Positions 59,860 to 64,000 of a DNA stretch of 64,000 nt are shown one piece after another (the stretch's first letter is position 1; every line of letters starts with the position of its first letter). The position numbers and the translations under genes were made by a program. The notes under the pieces are model-generated. The model did not search any database. It worked only from the letters and a program-made list of their open reading frames with translations, and had not been told where the DNA came from. Source of the DNA: Amaurobius ferox (Eukaryota; Arthropoda; Arachnida; Araneae; Amaurobiidae). The DNA is taken from the NCBI GenBank assembly GCA_951213105.1, contig OX578134.1, positions 139,227,793-139,291,792 of the forward strand. The letters are read 5' to 3'.

Positions 59860-60420
59860 GATTTATTATGATTTTCGACAAGGGTTAATGCATACGGCGT
59901 CTGCTCAAACTGTCCTCGTGCTCACGCTGAGTACGGGTACGTTAAATATTTGGATCCGTAAGTCCTTTCGAGAGGTTGGTGGTATGGGGAAGAGGGTACG
60001 ATCCCTGTGGATGCCGCCCTTACTGGGTTCCGACCTTAATTGGGTGACATTTCTCGGCAGTCCAATCAGATACCTTACATCTATGGGTTGGTGGGACGAT
60101 CTGGGTCGAAGAAGAAATGTTGACACATCAACAGTGTGCCAATCGAATGAATTCGACTTTTGGTCATGAAGCACCTTCCAAAAAGAATTCCATCTTGGAC
60201 GTAGGAGAGTGATGAATTTCGTGACGGTCTCCCAGAAAATCTGTGACGGCAGAAAACATTGATGCTCTGTAACAAATTATCACAAATTATCACTTTAGAT
60301 CGCTGTGCTACACATATTAATGAAATTGGGGCTTCTTTGACCATTTGAAGGACCGGAGTGCATTCAATTTTAAATGATAATTTAAAAGTCAGAAATATAT
60401 GTGCGCTTTGGAATCCACTC
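59860..60420. other. Unrecognised GC-richer block
   Basis: About 560 bp has clearly higher GC than its surroundings and open frames on both strands (for example 59858-60169 plus and 60081-60422 minus). Phrases such as LGSDLNWVTFLGSPIRYLTS on the plus strand are not motifs I recognise. It could be a piece of a transposon or retroelement lying upstream of the mariner remnant. I cannot assign strand or function. Confidence 0.35.
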
Positions 60421-60517
60421 AATTTGACTTAAATTCAAGAGGATGCGCTTGTCAAATGGTGGTAGAAAAAGTTCAAATGATTCAACTCTGGGGATTTAAC
60501 TCCTCAAAATATGTCTT

Positions 60518-61333
60518 TGACATTGTAACATGTGGCTAAATGTGGATGAACGCGAAACAAAACAATATGCTACTGCCTGTGTGTTTTACAATAAACAAAA
60601 TCCTACAACAGTTGTTCGTTCACGAAGTGCTTTAAAGAAAACGATTACTTGAAATTTTGGTGACATTGTAACATGTGACTAAATGTGGATGAACCCGAAA
60701 CAAAATCCTACAACAGTTGTTCGCTCACGAAGTGCTTTAAAGAAAACGATTACTTGAAATTTTGGTAAATCCAGCCAAGTTGTAACAATTGCTCTGAAGG
60801 ATAGTAGAACAGTAAATACTGATTGTTATATGGCAATTTGTTTATTAGAAATAGTTGCTCAAATCAGAAAAAAAAATTAGTTGAAATGTCGTATCATTTT
60901 CCATCATGACAATGCAAGTTCATACAGTGCATTTCAAACTATCAATTATTGGAAGCATGAAATTATTGATATGATGGGTCTTTGTCCTTATTCGTCTGAT
61001 TCAGCACCCAATGATTTTTTCTTGCTCATAACAATCAAACATAAAATTCATAATCAATGATTTAACAGCTTAGAAGAAGCAGTCGAAGCTTATAAGTCAT
61101 TTGTTTCTTCTATACAAACTAGAATGGCATAATTGACGTGAAAAATGGGTTTTTTCGAATGGAATATTTTATTGATGCTAAATGCAAATATTTTGAAAAG
61201 CAATAAAACGATTTATTTCAATAGAGAAATATTTTGTGTATTATTTTCTAAAAACTTAAATATTAGACTACGTAACACAACCACAGTGACATTATTCATT
61301 ACCTTTATTATTATCGTCACAAAATATCTTTAG
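60518..61333 (+). pseudogene. Mariner (DD34D) transposase pseudogene with internal duplication
   Basis: The translation in pieces gives NPTTVVRSRSALKKTIT, VVTIALKDSRTVNTDCYMAI, FHHDNASSYSAFQTINYW and SAPNDFFLL. These match mariner-family order (PTKVVRSRS, FHHDNASSH, SPDLAPNDFFLF). The Asp of HHDN (60908-60910) and of NDFF (61013-61015) are 34 residues apart, the DD34D spacing. LEEAVEAYKSF follows. In-frame stops occur after KTIT, after RKKN and after HNQ. The first ~143 bp (60518-60660) is repeated at 60661-60768 with a 35-bp deletion. The N-terminal DNA-binding domain is absent. Confidence 0.85.
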
Positions 61334-62245
61334 TATTGCAGTACGTTTTACAACGCCGGGAGTCGGTTGTAATATGCATTTCCGTTTGGTCAATAAGAAA
61401 ATTGTAGATTAGTTTAGTTTTGCACAAAATTTGCTGAAATCATGGGAACGGGCAGTTGCTACAAGCACGTTATATGCACGTAAAGTAACAACTTTCATAA
61501 AACCTGTCTTTAGTCGTCTAGAGATGCTGATTCAGGAGCTTAACTTCAACAACTCACATATCTCTTCTACATCATATTTCAATCACACCATATTTTCGTT
61601 AAATCATTGTATCGAACGTAAGATATATAGTTCGCCTAATTTAACTAATATTTTACCTGATTTAGAATGCACATATCAAAATGGGTTAAACAAATTTGCT
61701 TAACTCAGTTTTACAAATCAAAAACATTTTCACCAATCTAATATTATAAATGTAATTAGTGTAGGTGATTATATTGACTTAAAAATAATTTAACATTATC
61801 GACATTGTGGACTTCTAACTTTAACGTTTGTGGACTTCTAACGTAAAACTTCTAACTTTTCTTTTATAGTGATTCTTATTTTTGAAAAGTATACCAAAAT
61901 AAGGGCCTCCTTAGAGACTGAAAAGAAACACCGTTATTTTCAATTCAATGCATTCGAAAAACTGTTTAACAAATACATATTTTTTCGTTCCTTTACAATT
62001 ACATTTTACATTTTCTTTGTTGGGAATTATATTTCAAACGGGTAATTTCGTAAATACTTCTGTTAGTATATTTCTGTGGTTGCTTCTAGAAGAATATCAA
62101 GTTCAAATGCTATATGGGAGCATTAGTATATTGACAGTTTTGAATATTGCTCATATGGGGACAATGAGAGTTTATATTTAAAGAGACGCAAAATCTGATC
62201 ACGAAGTATGAAATAAATGTTATTACGTAATTTAAAAATGTTAAA
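61334..62245. other. AT-rich DNA with one unidentified open frame
   Basis: A 90-codon plus frame (61431-61703) begins MLKSWERAVATSTLYARKVT and has no motif I recognise. TGGACTTCTAAC(T/G)T repeats at 61806-61860. Nothing else is supported. Confidence 0.35.
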
Positions 62246-62430
62246 TCTATATAAATAAAATTGAAAATTTGTTTGATTGCACGTTTGTGTGTGTGTATCA
62301 TTATCATGGGAATACAAACAGTTGCACCTAAATTTTCGAAATTTTATACATAGCCTTGAAATAGCTGCATTTAAAATTTAGTCCGTGTTTCTAGTTTAAA
62401 AGACCAGGAGTTGTCGATATATTAATAAAC
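62246..62430 (+). mobile_element. Helitron 5' fragment
   Basis: Begins TCTATATAAATAAAATTGAA after A62245 and continues with AAATTTTATACATAGCCTTG, AATTTAGTCCGTGTTTCTAG and AGGAGTTGTCGATATATTAA, in the same order as the Helitron at 22542. It ends abruptly at the RepA start. No 3' terminus is found. Confidence 0.75.
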
Positions 62431-63420
62431 AAGAAAACTCAATCCTGCATAAAGCATTGACTATGAAACACGTTCCAACTGAAATGCAGTTTTATTTATA
62501 TATCTCTACAATGCGATAAATTCAGCGCTGATATATTTTAAATTATCACAGTACTACAATTAGTTAATATATTTAAAAAATTAAAACGTCATCGAAAAAA
62601 AGTGAACTTTATTCAAATGACGTCATCGAAATATAAATCCTCTGGCTCAATATGTAATACCAATAAATATTTCATCCATATCACTTTTATTCCAGACTCC
62701 AGAGCTAAATAACTGTACGTTAAAAAAATCAGGAATTCTTACACAACTCAGGAATTCTTGTTCATTTTAAATTCACTTGTTTACATTCTGCATCTATTAA
62801 AATTAGATGTCATTGTAAATATAATCAAAGTTTGATGATCATTTAAACTAAAACATATTGTAATTGCGTTGGCACATAATATAGATGCACGGTTTTAGAC
62901 CGAATGCAACACTAAATATGACTTTTAATAAGAACTTTCAAAATCACGGTTTTTACACTAGGAAAAAAAGATGGATGCCGTATTTTATTTTGAAGTGGGT
63001 CGCATGATCTATTCATATAATATGGGTGTAATTATTATTTTAATTTTTATTTTAAAAATTATCGAACATATTTTGCTGAATTTTTTTTAATATATTTTAC
63101 GGGGTGATTTGAATATTTCTTAAAATTTTCTAAGCAATTTGTGAGTTCTAAATTCGCTTAAAAAATTTTTGAAAAATTAGGTCCTATAGGGTTCGATGTA
63201 TTTCACTTTTTCAACTCAGGTTCAAACCAAAACTAATTAGGTGATATTATTCATTTCCATTCCCATATATCCCACAGACCGTCTCAACAACATACTAAAA
63301 TTTCATTTTAATAAAGTAATTTTTACGGCAAATGTTGTGCGAACGGGCAGACAGACAGACAGAATGAACAAAGTCATAAACACATTTCAATTATGTTGGA
63401 AAATGTTAAAAACGAACCTT
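62431..63420 (+). repeat. RepA copy, near full length
   Basis: Starts CAAGAAAACTCAATCCTGCA and ends ...AATTATGTTGGAAAATGTTA with CAGACAGACAGACAG before the end. It is about 980 bp. It lies inside or immediately after a Helitron 5' fragment, so RepA was probably active after that Helitron inserted. Confidence 0.72.
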
Positions 63421-63515
63421 CCATAGAGATAGCATTATGCACATATTGCTTAGGAGCATAATTACAGGTAGTTTGTTTATACCGCAGACGATAATTTTAA
63501 ATCTTTTCTGATGTA

Positions 63516-63520
<5 letters not shown>

Positions 63521-63580
<60 letters not shown>
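63521..63580. repeat. (TA)n microsatellite
   Basis: A ~60-bp TA tract ending at ACCTGGTGGTCAGAATTAAA. Confidence 0.95.
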
Positions 63581-63583
<3 letters not shown>

Positions 63584-64000
63584 GGTGGTCAGAATTAAAA
63601 CACCCCTACTCTGAGCTCTCTATACATCGAACTACTCAGTGTAAAGGCTCCAAAATTGTTGAACCAACTATTCAAGACATGGGGAAAGTGATTTCGCGAA
63701 AAAAAAAATCAGTTTCAGAAACACAGATAGGTGGCGCTTTACAACAGGAAATATGCTGGAAAGACAGAAAATAATCACAAAAGAACAAACACTTGCGATA
63801 TGGAATTTTTCCTTTATAATTTCTTTTGCTGATATGAAAAAAAAAGAAGATAAAAAAGTGAAGAAACTTAAACTGTCATTGTAACTGCAATTTTGGACTG
63901 TAAGCACAAAAATTTGCATAAACCCTTGGTTTGCAGCTACTATGTGCTGGGCATAAAAGGCGATAAAACTGGGAAATTTTCATTCTTATCAACGATGGCT
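63581..64000. mobile_element. Possible Tc1/mariner-class element entering the window end
   Basis: CCTGGTGGTCAGAATTAAAA followed by CACCCC directly after the TA tract has the look of a Tc1/mariner-class terminal repeat. AGGTGGCGCTTTACAACAGG further in resembles 5' untranslated sequence of such elements. The element would extend past 64000, so no partner end or transposase can be checked. Confidence 0.4.

Noticed and set aside
61431..61703. 90-codon open frame near the mariner remnant
   Set aside because: It is not part of a transposase and has no known motif. It may be chance.

Overview
This is an AT-rich nuclear window from a eukaryote, most likely an arthropod and plausibly a spider. That reading rests on the mix of Tc1/mariner elements, Helitrons with TC...CTAG ends, LTR-retrotransposon remnants, very long (TA)n tracts and a tRNA-derived satellite. 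I found no intact host gene, no rRNA gene, no confident functional tRNA gene and no prokaryotic feature. Most open frames are low-complexity translations of (TA)n or (CA)n, or pieces of dead transposons.

Layout. 176-1089: a TIR element with GTGCGAT repeats. 2563-4261: a dead Tc1 element whose transposase is split at its VMVWG motif by a 278-bp inverted-repeat element (3156-3433) flanked by 7-bp target copies. 4559-5224: a 666-bp fold-back element. 5926-6929: reverse copy of a ~1-kb dispersed repeat (here RepA), seen again at 29005, 29835, 31841, 33480, 36216/37915 and 62431. 7506-8987: a non-autonomous Helitron, followed by decayed Helitron sequence to 10920. 12090-14690: RepB elements. 14725-15265: four ~150-bp tRNA-like tandem units. 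15690-20262, continuing at 21812-22120: a ~420-bp tandem satellite containing a tRNA-like module, invaded by a RepB copy and by two head-to-tail RepC copies. 22125-24510: a RepB copy holding a complete Helitron (22542-23961). 27777-28076: a (TA)n tract followed by two mariner-type remnants. 28.7-42.4 kb: RepA, RepB, RepC and RepD copies, a mariner N-terminal remnant and more (TA)n tracts. 43555-44469: a solo LTR with 5-bp target duplication CCAAG. 44.5-49.2 kb: plain AT-rich DNA.

The most interesting locus is 49267-54179. It is a 4.9-kb element with ~320-bp terminal inverted repeats. On the minus strand it carries a broken gene of an uncharacterised protein family that combines a PIN/FEN1-like core with a C-terminal CXC (tesmin/TSO1-like) cysteine domain. 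The gene is interrupted by a 1,169-bp solo LTR (50841-52009) in a duplicated CATGGATG target, and also by one nonsense codon and two frameshifts. Removing the LTR brings the reading frames on both sides back together. The TIRs suggest that this gene family travels as, or within, a DNA transposon.

54.2-64 kb: (TA)n tracts, a RepD element with inverted arms, a RepB copy, an unrecognised GC-richer block (59860-60420), a DD34D mariner pseudogene with an internal tandem duplication (60518-61333), a Helitron 5' fragment joined to RepA, and a final TE terminus after a (TA)n tract.

The window records layered transposition (satellite, then RepB/RepC, then Helitron; Tc1, then inverted-repeat element; PIN-CXC element, then LTR) rather than a working gene set. 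RepA to RepD are names used only in this annotation. Boundaries were set by eye, so most are good to about 10-50 bp. Those supported by target duplications or terminal motifs are exact.
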